Shown in pieces: positions 10,761 to 24,100 of a stretch of 56,158 nt of DNA (position 1 is the first letter of the stretch; each line of letters starts with the position of its first letter). A program made the translations under genes and the position numbers. The notes beneath the pieces are model-generated. The model was not told the DNA's origin. It did not search any database and saw nothing but the letters and a program-made list of their open reading frames with translations. Origin of the DNA: Acanthaster planci. Taxonomy: Eukaryota; Echinodermata; Asteroidea; Valvatida; Acanthasteridae. Location of the stretch: the NCBI RefSeq assembly GCF_001949145.1, contig NW_019091731.1, forward strand, positions 64,059 to 120,216. The letters run 5' to 3'.

Positions 10761-13488
10761 TGGTCCACTAGTCTGGTCCCAAGATTTGACAATTTCCAGA
10801 TACCTGCATATCCAGGTCTAGGTGCTCAATTCATTTTAGGACAGTTTCCAAATTTTTCAAAAATGGGTGGGACTTTCTTTGTTTTGATGGCTAACTGTGA
10901 CAGCTACCAGACCTAAAGTTTCTCTCAACTGGTCAGAATCTGTTGGCTTGAAAACCAGACTTGAGGTCAACCCCAGCATTTTGTGAGTTAATGTACAGAT
11001 GCTGGCACAATTGATCACCATGCTGGGGTTAGGTTTGCAGAGTACACCTTGATCGTTGGCGCAGAAATTGGTGAAAATTGATGACAAGTGCCCTTACATA
11101 TGATAGTGGCTGCGTTATTGTGTGTTACTCCCGATACTCAAGGATGCAGGAAAATGTTGACTGTGCATTACACTTGGTTCTCATCGTGTAAACAAAAATA
11201 TTTCCCTTTCTGCCGTCTGGAAATAATTGCATGATGCAAGAGTATACTCCCAGACTGAATGAGAGTATGCTCTCACCAGTGGGCTGTTCTACTGTTTTTG
11301 CAATTTGCACTCCAATGGGCCGTTTCTTTGGTTAGACAAATTAGGACAAAGTTGTGGGGGCATTTCTCACTACAGTCGGCATGGCAACCAGTGGGACAAG
11401 CATGTATGTACTTGTGTTGAGACAAGTAATACACTCTTTAACGGAGCCATTTTTCTGATATGTCAACCCTTTGAGTCATTTATTGTGCAATGGAGCCTAC
11501 AGTGACAGTCAAAAGTGTAGACCAAGATTTTTGATGGTGGATTCTGGTTCTCCAATTCTTCAGTCCTTGTTTGTGATTGCTAATTATTGTCATCTAATTT
11601 GGATGCCTCTCAAGAATACGAAAGAAAGATATCCGTGGGATAAAAAGGGTAGAGAAATTGTCACTAGTTCTGGTGGAAGACGCTTTGTTTTCCTGCAAAT
11701 GAGTTTAAGGAAGCATACCCATTTATTCCACAGTTCTACTTGAGTTGCTGTCAGATGTCTTGCTTATGGACACAATCTCTACACTTATCAGGCAGGGGGT
11801 GTTTTCGGTTTTTCAGTCTGTACGGCCCCCCCAACTTTGTATCCACCACCAAAAGCCACAACCCGATCTTTTTCCTTCCAATGTGATCTGTCACTTTGAA
11901 TATGTCCACGTGAATTAATTTACTGAAATCAAAATTCTAAAGAAACTGATTTGTTTCTCACGATTGCTTGAAGCCAGCAAGAGAGGTTTCATAATTATGA
12001 ACGTGCACTCATTTTAAGTACCATTGTTAAATAATCTTGGATGTAAAGATTCATTCATACAACTTTTTTTTTAAATTTTTTTTTTTCAAACCTGACCGTG
12101 ATGTTTCTAACTTTCACCTTTACTTGCTGTGCTTTACCCTCTCCACCAGTTTAATTTATTGACACAACGTAGTACAGCATTGTATGCGATTAAAGTGAAG
12201 CTTTTGTTGTTTTTAATTCAAATGGCCTGTACATTATGCGCTTAGGTTTGGCTGACCACTTGAATGGTACTACATGCTTGCAGCTCGTCAGCTTACAGAT
12301 ACTCAGATTTTTTCTTTATTTTTCATTGCAGATGTAAATTTTTCTTTTGACAAAAATTGTAAATGGTTTTGGATTGAAACCATGTACCAAAGAGTAAGAC
12401 GCTGACTTTTGATGTGGTATACTGTGCTTTACTTGAGTTGTAGACTGCAGGTGGATCCAGGAAGTAAGGAAGTTGCCTGTCCCCTCCCAAACAAATGGCT
12501 GTCCTAGTTTTTTTAATAGTCTTTGCTCAAGACTGAATTTGGATTGTTTTCTCCCATTGCTTACACAGTCTGTTTACTGTAGTTTGAAGGTGGATGGTTG
12601 ACTCCCCAGGGCAATAGGAAGTTGACAAACTAGTTCCCTAGGTAAGGCTGATGGATCTACATTGTCAACTTCCAGTGCACAGAGAGGAGCTAAAATGGAC
12701 TACCCAACTGAAATAAACCATGTTACATTTGGCTTTCCATACTTCAGACCTACTCGGTGGGCCATTGAAATTTCAGGAGTCAAGGAAAGGCAGCATGTCC
12801 AAGTGCGCGGATCCTTGCATGTACACCTGGTAAACAGTAAAACCATTGACCGGCATTGTGATAATGATGGACCAGCGATGGTTGGCTCTTTATCGTGCAC
12901 ATGTATGAGGTGTGAGTTGATCTAAAATCCAGTCGAAGAAATTCTGAGCATACCTCAGGCTTGTGATTGTATTATGATAGATGAGGGGCGTAGTGAGGTA
13001 TGCTCCGGGTTTCAGGGGTTAAGTGTGTCAATTTGGTTTGGCACCGTCTTTAACTGATGTGACTTGTCGTGTGCACTAGTTGAGGGTCTGAGTACGTATT
13101 GAGATAACCAAATTCAGTCTAGGCCAAGACCAAGTCATCAACATTGTTTTCAAAATGTAGCATTGTGTTTTTGTCATAGGGACCCCCGTACCCCTAATGA
13201 CATTGGCGAAGTACCGTCAGTGCAAACTGGTAAATACACACCCGGTGGGTGTCCTTCCTTACATCATCGTTGCATTGGTTTGTGTTATTCGATTTGACCG
13301 CAGCATCTCTTATTTTCGTAGTGCTGGTGTTTGAATGATTTATTTGTCAATATCAGAACCAGGCTAGCTGCCTTAGAGTTGAACCCTGTAGTACTTTGAC
13401 TAGCAGAAACAGCAAACATTTACCCTTAGGGTGGTTGTGTACAAACCCGGGGAATATGGGAGTTATAGTATGGAGGTACTTATAGGAC

Positions 13489-13572
13489 CGTTGTTAAGAG
13501 TGTTGTTTAAATATCTATATGTTTGGCATTTCACTGTAAAAATATCAACATTGTATATTACATGATACGTAT
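13489..13572 (+). repeat. Dispersed direct repeat, copy 1 (second at 17084-17166)
   Basis: About 84 bp beginning GTTGTTAAGAGTGTTGTTTA and running through ATATGTTTGG(C/T)ATTTCAC and CATGATA recurs in the same orientation at 17084-17166. There are no inverted ends and no coding potential. Confidence 0.6.
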
Positions 13573-15728
13573 CAAGTTCACATCATTTACTAATAAAATA
13601 CTAATACTATGGGGAAGCCATATTTTTCAGACATAGTGTAGAATGGGATTTGTAGATTGGAGAACAAATTCCAAACTACGAGGAACAGAACTGTTGATAC
13701 ATTTTAAAGTTATACCTTATGTAAACTTTAAAAAATGAACTTGTGTATTGTGTGCAGGTAAATTTCCTTATCTGGCCAGAAAGTTTTTGTATTTTCTATA
13801 ATTTCCATGGTATTTGGAATGTGTATTAATTTAATGTCACACTGGATAATGTAAAGATGTATCATTACACCTTGGTTGTACGGATACATACGAGTTTTGT
13901 GTTAGATTTTTTCATCTAAGGTGAGGTCTTTGTCATTTTGAAAAAGTCATTTTACCTGGGTTGATTCCTAGGGTTCCCTGGGATTCATTATGAAATTGAA
14001 AAAGGAATAGTAGGCCAGCAGATGACGTGTGCGAAGATTAATGCATTTTACATTCATAAATGTTGCTGTACTTCTGGCATTTTGGCAGAATTTTTGTGAA
14101 GTGGGGAGAAGAAGTATCAGAGTTGTTGGAGTTCATCAATTTCATGAGTTGATCGCTAGGTTATACCCCGTATTATAAAACGCACATACGAACTATAGCC
14201 CCTACTGTCCCATTTCCATCAAGATCAACACCTGGGTCCGCACCATTTTGAAATAGCACTGGAGAACCAGTTACAAGTGCTGTACAGTTTGGCTTGATGT
14301 CGGAAAGAATGTTCCTTTGTTGTTGCGAAATGATTCTTGATGTTCCTGGATTAACTCTCAGTAAAACAATAGAAGACAGAACCCAAACTGAGTGACTTGA
14401 AAATTAGTGTTTTATTGTACATTGGACATTTAACAAACACATTGATGGATAACAGTCTGCTCTCAAAAGAGTTAGTTCCTGAAAAAGATGTAGCCTTTTA
14501 TTTTTGCAAGTTTAAAACTTCTCAGTTCAAACTAATTCCAACATCTGTATCTGTAATGATATGGAATTAGTACATGTATTTGCCATATACAGTCATTACC
14601 GCGGGGGCACATTTAGATGAGTCAGGTAAACACACAGTTGATATGAGAATGTTGTGACGTGATTTAAAGGTATGATCTAGTCTTTTAATGGGAATGGATT
14701 GCAGAAGCACATGCACTTGTGGCAGTTCTTTCCTTTGGACCTGCTCTCCTTCAAAAATGTTTGTTTTTAATTATTTCTTCAACCACAACACGGCAGTAAC
14801 CAACAAATTTAAGGATTATGTTGCATTTTGTTACAAGATTACCTTCATTTGTCTACGTGAAAGGAACATTACCTTTTTTTGAAAGGGGGGGAATTGTGAA
14901 ATTGATTTCTAAGCAAACATGGGGTGACGCGTTGTGGAAATAAAATGACTGCATATTGGATTGTATAAATAGCTAACCAATATGAAGTGGTTCGATAAGT
15001 TTCTTTACACCCATAGAAAATGTTGGCACCCAAATAATGATGTTTCCATATTTAAACTGTTTTATGGGTTTATTGTCCAATTCAAGTTTCCATCGTTCTG
15101 TATAAACCGGTAAAAGTGTGTTCTGTACTATCACCGTACAAAGTCGCCCAGGATTTTTTTGTTTGGTTTTTTGTTTTTGTATCTGTTGGTAGATAGAAAT
15201 TCAATTGAATACTTCAGTGCTGTACGGAAACAAAATGTTGCATTTACTGCAGACATTTTTGTTCTGGTTGTTTCTCATATGAGGTACAAAAATAATACAG
15301 TTGTTTTGAATTTGTACATCTTGTCTCTTGATGCAAGTTTCCATTTTGTGGGTTTTATCTGTCTTATTGAATCCGTTCATGTTTTCTGATGCTGTGGAAT
15401 TACCTGGTATTTACTACTATTAGGTTAACCGAAAAATAGTGTCTGCCAAATACTCCCCCCCCTTTTTCCCACAGGAAGCCTTTAATAATAAGCCTAACTG
15501 CATAATGTTTGCTCACCAAATCATTACTAACTGAAAATGACCGAAAATTACTCCCAGAACTTTGAGACACACTCCGTACACCTCAGTTCCAAAGTTCCAT
15601 TTGTTTGAAACGCTATGGGGATCTGAATGTTACGAAATTCCATATCTGCCGTCGCCCGCCATCCGTCGCCCCGAACAAAGTCGTCCTCCTGAACAAAGAT
15701 ATTGACAAATTGAAGAGCCACCAACATG

Positions 15729-15797
15729 GGGCTGGATAGCTCAGTTGGTAGAGCACTGGTACGGTAATCCGGAGGCCACAAATCCCGCTCCCAGTTA
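15729..15797 (+). pseudogene. tRNA-derived SINE head (degenerate tRNA-like sequence)
   Basis: GGGCTGGATAGCTCAGTTGG starts a tRNA-like fold with a good A box (TAGCTCAGTTGG), a D stem (GCTC/GAGC) and an acceptor stem closing on CTCCCAGT. The anticodon stem-loop is irregular, with no U33, and the B box is eroded (CACAAATCCC in place of GTTCGAATCC). It is therefore not a functional tRNA but the head of an old tRNA-derived repeat. The flanking 15550-15720 may belong to the same repeat. Confidence 0.65.
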
Positions 15798-16619
15798 ATT
15801 TCTTTGTTCATCGTAACAATTATTTAAATTTTGTCAGACGAATTTCGCTGCAGCGAGAAACAAATAAAACACACATGCACCTCTCCTTGCTACGCCTCTG
15901 TCGACTACAGTAATGTGACATTTTTCAATGATTTTCATCGATGAATCAGTTTACGGCACTTTATTTTAAATCGGTGGTTATTGTGTTAAATGTTAGATAC
16001 ACGTACAATTTATAATGAAGTGTTTTTCGGTAGTGGAGAAGAAAAATGCTTAGTCTGCTATCAGCTGCTGCTTGATTTGTCCTTTAAGCGGGCATCGTTC
16101 CCTCATACATACACTCGGCAGGATTCTGCCGAATTCATTTCCCACTAACGGTACCGGTGCCTACTAGTATCGGAGGCCTGAGGACGTCTGTACGACGTCT
16201 GGAGACTACGTACGGCACGGTAACCAGTCTAGCGGTGCCGTGGCTGTTATGGCGATTAATCGAATTTTCCTACACGTAATCCTCACTTTAACCGGCGTTT
16301 TTACTCAGTGTTGTGTAAAATTACAAATTAATTTTAAGGCATAGACAACTTGAATAAATCAAATATTTCACAACTCAGATCAATGTCACACTTGACCTAG
16401 CTGAGGTTACTGTTCGTTAGATGTTGCCAGATCTGCAAAATATGCCGTGGCATATTACCATCTAAGGGTGAGTCTTCATTTGCACGCGCTTTCCCATTAG
16501 ATCCCCTGCCACAGAAACGCATTGCATATTTTGCGCACGTTGCAAATTATGAATAACTGTGCAAGATCTTATTCAATAACATTCAGGTAATGTAAGTCAA
16601 AATGCAGCAAATTATATTA

Positions 16620-17085
16620 TTTCTCTTGTACAAGAGCTGTGCCGATGGATTTCGATTCAAACTCACAGACAAAACACCCCTATCTAATGACTAACAGAAT
16701 TGCTAAAGTATTTTTACCGCCACCAAGCGTCTCAACTGTCTCCTACAGCAAATCAGAAATGTGGTGACGACTCAAGGCCAATCGTTGAATATGCTTCCAT
16801 CGTCCTGGTCAGGTTGTGTGTCCTTTGGAGCATAGACGTAGACTTACTTCGTGACACTCGCCTTGTCTTGCTGGTACACCAGAAGGTGAAGGACAGAATG
16901 CCATGTAAACTACTCTGTTTTAATATTACCTGAAGTGTTCCATACTTTATGATCAAGTTGAGAGTACTTCACTCAGCTCACCATCAACTCCACGAATATT
17001 GAACTATTTAATTAGAGTTGCAAAATAATTGAATTCGAATTGGCCAATATACTTATATTAGGCTGTGATGTTCGAAGGAAAAGTT
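16620..17085 (+). repeat. Segmental tandem duplication, unit 1
   Basis: This stretch is repeated about 920 bp downstream (17550-17985). Shared blocks include GGTGACGACT, TTGCTGGTAC, CAGAAG(G/C)TGAAGG, AATGCCAT and AAAATAATT(G/A)AA(T/C)TCGAATTGG. Divergence is roughly 25-30% by eye. No domain is recognised; plus-strand reading frames of the two units remain partly alignable, so a decayed duplicated exon is possible but unproven. Confidence 0.7.
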
Positions 17086-17166
17086 GTTAAGTGTGTTGTT
17101 AAATATCTACAGTATATGTTTGGTATTTCACGTAACAAATAACTTTGCATATTGCATGATATTGTA
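17084..17166 (+). repeat. Dispersed direct repeat, copy 2 (see 13489-13572)
   Basis: This matches the copy at 13489-13572 with small indels; shared blocks include TGTGTTGTTAAATATCTA and GTATTTCAC. It directly follows the first unit of the segmental duplication at 16620-17085. Confidence 0.6.
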
Positions 17167-17549
17167 GCAGAGTGTGTACGAACTTTGTCAAGTTTGTTCG
17201 TGCATAATGATGAGGATTGCGTTATGTAACGGTACATGTGCTATACGTACGCAAGATGGGAGGAGCGTAGCCCTCTGTGTAAAATAAGCTCCTTGATTTG
17301 CGCGTGACCAATAGACCTTTTCTCTAATAAATTCATAATTATGCACGCATGCGCACAAATGGCCTTGGCGGCAAGAAGTGTGAGCCACGGGCCATTGAAA
17401 ATGTACAGGGGTGCGACTTTGATGATCATTTTCTCTCCGGTTTTCTGGCTTTGTTCAATTTTTTCTTCAGAATATCACATTAAATCGCTTTTGCTATAAA
17501 ACAGCACGAAAGGTGACTGGCTTAGATACGGCAACCTCGTGTGCATAGG

Positions 17550-17985
17550 AAAAATCACGATTGTAAATTCCTTTCACAGAGCACCAAAAATCCCGCTTAG
17601 ATAAGAAACTAACAGCAAAAACTTTTTGTCCTAAAATGCGCTTCTGTACAATGTCCTCCACTGTCCTCCACATGGGAAGAGCGGTGACGACTTGAGGCCA
17701 GTCGTCGATTTCTATGACAGGCCTAGTCAGGTTTTGTGCCCTCCCAGAGCAAATTTAGACTTTCTTGGTGACACTCTTGTTGTTTTGCTGGTACTTCAGA
17801 AGCTGAAGGCACAATGCCATCCAAACTCTGTTTTTTTTTCTTTTTACATTACGTTAGGTTTTATGAAAATGATTGAAAGTGCTTCATTCACACTCAACTC
17901 AACGAATGAACTGTTTAAAGTTGGAAAATAATTAAACTCGAATTGGTTAACATAATTATACTTGGCTGTTCGAGGGACAAGTGTG
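17550..17985 (+). repeat. Segmental tandem duplication, unit 2
   Basis: Second unit of the duplication (see 16620-17085), ending about 200 bp before the metalloprotease start codon, so it may lie within that gene's promoter or 5' UTR intron. Confidence 0.7.
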
Positions 17986-18190
17986 TCAGAAATTGCTGGT
18001 TGCTTTCCAACAGCCTTGACTAAAATAATTTAAAACTATTTTCAGCCTCTTTCTCGTGGCCAACAACTCATAAAACAAAATTGGCATTCTAAAAGTAATT
18101 CTGCGCAGTATTATATGAAGGGGAAATTCATCTCTCTCACTTACTTTTTCCAACACAGGACGAGGGCGAGAACGAATCTACAGCTCACCC

Positions 18191-21100
18191 ATGGCTGTTC
18201 GGGTTTTGTTGGTCGTCTTTGCTGCTTGTCTTTGGGCAACTCCATGCTTGGTATTTTGTCTTCGTAAAAATGAAATTTTCTTGAGATCCACATTTAATCA
18301 TTTTTTTTTATATCTGCCAGGAAACATGAAGATCTCTGTCTGTAAATCAAACAGACTGTTTTCCTACTCAACAGAAAATGCATTTAACAACATCACGTAA
18401 ACGTCTACGTAGTTCCTTTAGTGCGAATGTCTCGGTTGTCCATGTCTTGCCAAAGTGTGATATTTGCACCCCTTGTACAGAGAAAACGTTTTGAGTCTAA
18501 GCGTATTCCTCTCATGTTGATTTGTTTACAGTCTTGGAGAGAGCTCCAAGAACGTGACATCCAGCGTCTATTTGATGTTGAAAGCGCTGAAAAAGGTACA
18601 GATTGATAGTTCATGGAACAGGGTTGGATATTGTGAATAACAAAAGTTTCAACTAAGCGTAACTGGAGAAACTCTGGCTTTTTGAGGCTCGATCCTCAAG
18701 GAAAATTTTGAGTGCCAAATTTTTTTCCGGGAGGGGAGTCGGAAAATTGGTTTGACCAGAAATTTCAGGCCCTTTATGTCAGCCATTTCAAGAACTTCTC
18801 GTATGTTGTATATAAATTGCAGCTCCCCAACATGAAATTATCTACCCCTATGTGGTGACGGAAGAGGGTGCATTTGCTGTCACCGGTGACGCTCTCAGCT
18901 CAGATAATTTGCGTCTAACGTTCCAAGCCTTCGGTGAAGATTTCGATCTGCCCCTCCAACGAGACGACTTTGGCATCTCACCAGACTTCGAAATGCCGGC
19001 GATATCTGCCGAAGGCAGACAAAAGCTTCCTATCCGAACCGACTGCTTGTACTCAGGAAAATGGAACTCGGACCCGGAATCCGTAGTTACCGCGGAAACT
19101 AGCGAGGGTTTGGTGAGTTTTGCTTGTCTATGAAATAATGCAAACGGATCAAAAGGGTGTGAGGTCAGATTAAGGAGGATCTAAGAATGCTTTTTCGAAG
19201 GTTGATGAACGTACAGATTCCACCAGTGAGTTCATAACCGATTTTACACTCGTGAGACTTTTAAATTTTATGGCCTAAAGTGCCGAGCTTTTGGGGAAAA
19301 ATCACAGTTGGGGTGGGGTAGATTCCCTTCCCTAAAGGCTTGGCCATTTCGTAAACACATTCATTATAAGTACGTCTGTAAAGTCTCAATATTTAATTCC
19401 ATACAGGATTTCCTTGTTAGGGTCATTGACTGGCCTGTCTATGAAAAGTAGGCGTTGAGTGAGAATGGTATACTATATTGGTGTCAGAATAGTTTCAAGA
19501 AATTGCTACACCAAACCCTTCCAAACTTGTAGGCCTGGTGCTAAAAAAATCCATTGTGATGATATCAAGCAAACACTCATCAGCAGCAAATTGACAAACC
19601 ATTAGAACCGAAAGATATCAATTATTGCACCAACGTTTTTAAGCAACTTGATACTCCTTTCCTTCGTGGTTTAAACTGTTAGTCAATATGTTATCATCAC
19701 TGGCATTGTTTGTATCGTAATACAGGGATTGATTACACTCCATTTCTTAAACATTGAAGGAACTAATACGCATAGGCCTACCGCGTACCAGTTGCCAATG
19801 ATATGGAGATTAATGAAACTTTCCATATGCGAGTCAACATTGCGCCAAGCGTTGCATTTCCGTCAAAATCGCTCCTATGAGGCGATTTTGATGGCCGAAT
19901 GAATGCACACTTGTGTTAATATCTTAAAAATTAATGGAGTCGACTTTGTGTCCGTGAGAAAGAAACACATGAACGCATCGTGCACGCAACGTGCCCCTAA
20001 AAGGTACAAAAGACGTGATAGCTGCCGTGGTACTCAGACTGCTCTATCCGTTCAGAGCCAAACAAAAGAGGGCGTGGGTTTTGGTACTCTGACGCGAAGC
20101 TCCCTGGTCTAGTTCGGGTGGCCTGTTCTTGACACGGGTTTCTTGTTCTCGAGCTCGAACGACGGGAACACGACTCAAGAACACTGATCTCGGAACAGGA
20201 TCACACACCACCTCCTCGTCAGGGTTTTACAGGAACTCACGGAAAAACTCGTGAGATTTTGATTTTTGAACAGCTGCAAAAAGTAGAGAGATGGTTTCCA
20301 AGGCCATTGGCCATGTAGACAATGGAAAGTGTTGCAAAATTAACATTAATTATTTTCCGTAACACAGAAATGAATGTTCCTGTTTATATAGAAAAGAATT
20401 CAGCCCATCCAAACCTTAACTCTCGAATAACGTACATGGACGCCGCCATGTTGCATGTTGCTTGTGATAACCGGTTGTTTGTTCCCGGCGTTGGAGCGGC
20501 CAACCCACGAACAACAAATCGAGCTGTTCGTGAACATACGGGAACAAGCCGCCCGAACTCAGCCCCTAAGTACGTGCACGCAGAACGCGTGCAAGAACCC
20601 GCTTGTAACCACATGTCTTTCTTTCGCCGATAGGGGGTGCACTTCCGCTCGAGGCGGATAAAACCTAGAGCACGTACTCGTCGTGTGACCTGAAGCAACG
20701 ACTGCCATTGCCACCCGAGTGCGCGCGCGTGCGCTCGGTGTTCGTATTGCTTGTAACGTGTGTTGATACGCACGTGCGTATACGAACGTCACAGAAGCAC
20801 ATTCTGGTTGCTGTCAAACCTGTTTAGCCTATGAACGCAGCACGAGATCATATCACTACCGGGCACTTATAGCTTACTTCCGCTCATGCGCGTCCACATA
20901 TCGGCACATTGCACGAGTTCTGCGTACGTAGCTTATCCGCCCCGAGCTGAAGTGCACCTCAATTGGAGAAAGAAAGACAGGTGGTTTCAAGCGGGTTCTT
21001 GCACGCGTTCTGCGTACCGTGTAAGCAAAGACCATACATGCCAGAGGGTGCGTTCGATTAGCTTACACGTGTAAGTCAAACTTACACGAGAGCGTTCGTT

Positions 21101-24100
21101 TAGCCATCACGTGATCCTCGTGCCTGCCCTGGTGTCAGCCACCACTACCCCAGCTGGCGAGCTGGTCTCTGGAGGCTGCTCGAGTGTAATGACGTCATGG
21201 ATGGACTGTTCGAGCATGGACGTACATGTACATGATGGAACGAGGCGGGGACTCGACCTTTTTCCCAGAATGCCTTGGAAAACACACTGTAGCGTTCGAC
21301 AAGCCTCATTTTGAGGCTTCCCTTGAGTGTAACACTGGTGTGTTCAGGGAAGCTAATCGAACGCACCCAGTATAAATTAGTTACGCGTACTCAGCGCGCT
21401 CCGCGTCAAACGTGCATATACTTGCGCACCTTTGCGGTGACTACCAATAAAACACACCCTCTTTTGTTCCGCTCGGAGCGGATACGGAGCACGCACTCTA
21501 GGTTTTCTTATAGAGCTTTCATGGGTGGTACCATTACAATGGAGATCTCTGGGTGCGTTCGATTAGTTTCCCTGAATACACCAGTGTAATACACGCAAGG
21601 GAAGCCTTGGAATGAGGCTAATCGAACGCTGCAGTGTATTCGCCAAGGTATTCTGGGAATAAGGTCAAGTCCCCGCCACGTTCCAGCATGCCCATTCACG
21701 AACAGTCCATCCGTGACGTCATTACACTTGGGCAGCCTTCAGAGACCCGCTCGCTAGCCGGGGTAGTTTTGGCTCACACCAGGGCAGGCACGAGGACCAC
21801 GTGATGGCTAAACAAAAGCTCTCGTGTAAGTTTAACTTACACGTGTAAGCTAATCGAACGCACCCAATAGGTGGTACTGCACTCACACGCGCATTCTGAA
21901 GCATGACGCGCGTGTGCATTTGGTAATGACTACCGCGTACCACCTTTCCACGTGTGTTGTGCAACTGCAGGAATGGCTCTTAATTCTGATTATCGAATAC
22001 AATACAAAGCTACAACTTCGCCATTTTGCTAGTCTGGTCAGGTGCTGCCTGTAATATCTGACATGCCTACGCTATGTCCACTCGTACCTCAAATCGATTT
22101 TGCTTCCTTTCGTGTGTAGCATGTGATGATTTATCGCAAGGGTGTGCCGATACACGTCACGCCACTGAAGGATCACCCAGCTAGTCATGAAGGTGTTGGT
22201 CTGGCCCACGTTGCGTATAAGGGCAGCAATGAAATCCGTTGCGGTGTTGACAGTAGTGTCATGGGTAAGAAGATCATTGAAGATTTTACGCATGCACCAC
22301 AATTGTCATTCACCCAATCGGTGTTTTCCCAGGGGATATATGTCCACAACTCTTTGACCTGGGTAATGGATCAATCGATCCCCCATACTTTCTGCTTGTG
22401 AGAAACAAAATCGTGAGGAATTGAGATTTACTTTGTTTTGTATAGCATTGGGGAAAAAAAGATGCTCAAAACGTAGAGTGGTAATTTATCGCCCCCGCCT
22501 CCCTTACTTTTGAAATTAAACGGCGGGACATTTTCGGGATGTTGATTATCCTATGCCTACTTGGTGCGGCTTAACGGCTATAGCACCATGCAATTCGCGT
22601 GAGGGGTAGTTATCGTGGTCAGGTTAAAACAGTGTGGCCTTTATGACACCCCAGATTGGATGAAGTTAAAGGGATCTCTGCAGGACATGAGATTGATTAG
22701 CTGATGATGCAATGAATTGCTTACAATGAACAGACCATGCACTGTCGGTCCTAGGGATTTGGAACGTCAATCTGGCTACGATGAGTATCCAACAACGCCT
22801 TTTTCTGTTCATACTCTAGGTCCAGTTCGATACACCACTGAGCACGAAACCTCGGAACCCGTTCACAAAGAGGCACAAAAAGTACTTGAACTGGCGCTGT
22901 ACGCCGACTACCAGCTGTATGAGAAACACGGGAGTGAAACCGGCCAGAAGCTCATCAGACTTGGTGCAGCGGTAATCACAGGGAATTATTATAGATAATC
23001 TTCCCAGGGAAAGAAAAATCCCCATGGGTGACTGAACAATTTTATCTAAACGAATTGCAGAATGGAGTTCTTGTTGTCTACGTACAAGAAATTGATTTCC
23101 CTGATTTTTAAAGCTCGCTGTTATATTTTTCATGAAACACTTGTCTATATTGTTTACCTTACTTGAAGTGAGAATTAACATGATTGAAACAATGATCCGT
23201 CTGTTTTGCAGGCCACTGGACTTCTCAAACTTCAATCTCTCACGGGCGGCAATTTAAATATCAAGCTCACAGGGGGCGGAGTCATTACAGACGAGGTAGG
23301 TAGGGAGAAGGTGCTGCAAGAAACTTAATTTCCTTTCATTTTAAAATCTTTGTCCATTTTGTATTGGACTATACATTGTTTAAAAAATAACCTTAGCGAA
23401 TTTAACTGTCAATATGTTTGTTATATATGTTTGTCAATACATTTCAACAAAACAAAAATAGAACCAAAAACAAAAAAAACGAACATGTTGACAGTGAAAT
23501 CCGCCTATGTTATTTTGTAAACAATAAGTAGTCTTAATTGTAACAAGCTGATAAAGGCTATATTCCTAAAGGTAGGTTTACACTGTGTTCCCGGCGGCCA
23601 CGGCAGTTACCTTTCTGGCCACCGTGGACAAAACAGTATGGACGTGAGACAACGCAGGGGGGGAGACGGGATGGGCAAACGTGACAAGATGTGACGGTTT
23701 ACAGGCCTGGTGCGATGCGGCGCGTTGCGTTTTACTACGGTTTGATAAGGCGAGCATGGTCTGGGAGGGAGTATAAAAGCCGGGCCAGGCAGGGCAACTT
23801 CATGCAACATGATAAAAAAATTCGAAAAATCAACTTTGCAGGACCTAACAAAATCCCACGGCGCACTACGTTTCAGGCAAATGTAATTGCCGTGGCCGCT
23901 GGGAACACAGTGTAAACCAAACCTAATGAAGATATGTCGTGATTCGCTTGAAATGTGACACTAGAAAAATACATACATCACACAACACTGAAAAATCGAG
24001 TCTACAGAGATTAATGTTATTTCTATTATGTGCAGTTAAGGTTGTTGAATATATGTACTGTATAAATATTTCTTTATCTGTTTAAGAAAGTTGAACCTTG

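Larger units (their letters stand above)
7871..18159. other. Striatin 3' UTR and gene-poor interval
   Basis: No reading frame here shows a recognisable domain, and no run of splice-compatible exons was found on either strand. The interval is T-rich and holds the repeats listed separately (Penelope-like remnant, TTAA-ended MITEs, SINE relic, segmental duplication). Stretches 8300-9200, 10800-13480, 13600-15500 and 15850-16600 show nothing I can name beyond homopolymer T runs near 12065-12090. The end of the striatin transcript is not defined by sequence alone. Confidence 0.6.

Noticed and set aside
9607-12925. Several plus-strand frames of 60-103 codons downstream of striatin
   Set aside because: No domains, no splice links, and overlap with transposon ends; lengths are expected by chance.
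15729-15797. Functional tRNA gene
   Set aside because: The B box is eroded and the anticodon loop lacks U33, so this is a SINE relic.
16750-17830. Cys-loop receptor-like resemblance (IDVD and RPxV words) in the duplicated segment
   Set aside because: Only scattered words agree, no splice-consistent exon could be built, and the match may be chance.
22717-22819. Extending metalloprotease exon 5 upstream to 22717
   Set aside because: The in-phase acceptor with a good pyrimidine tract is at 22819 (TACTCTAG); upstream AGs at 22733 and 22754 give the wrong phase, and an in-frame stop lies at 22705.
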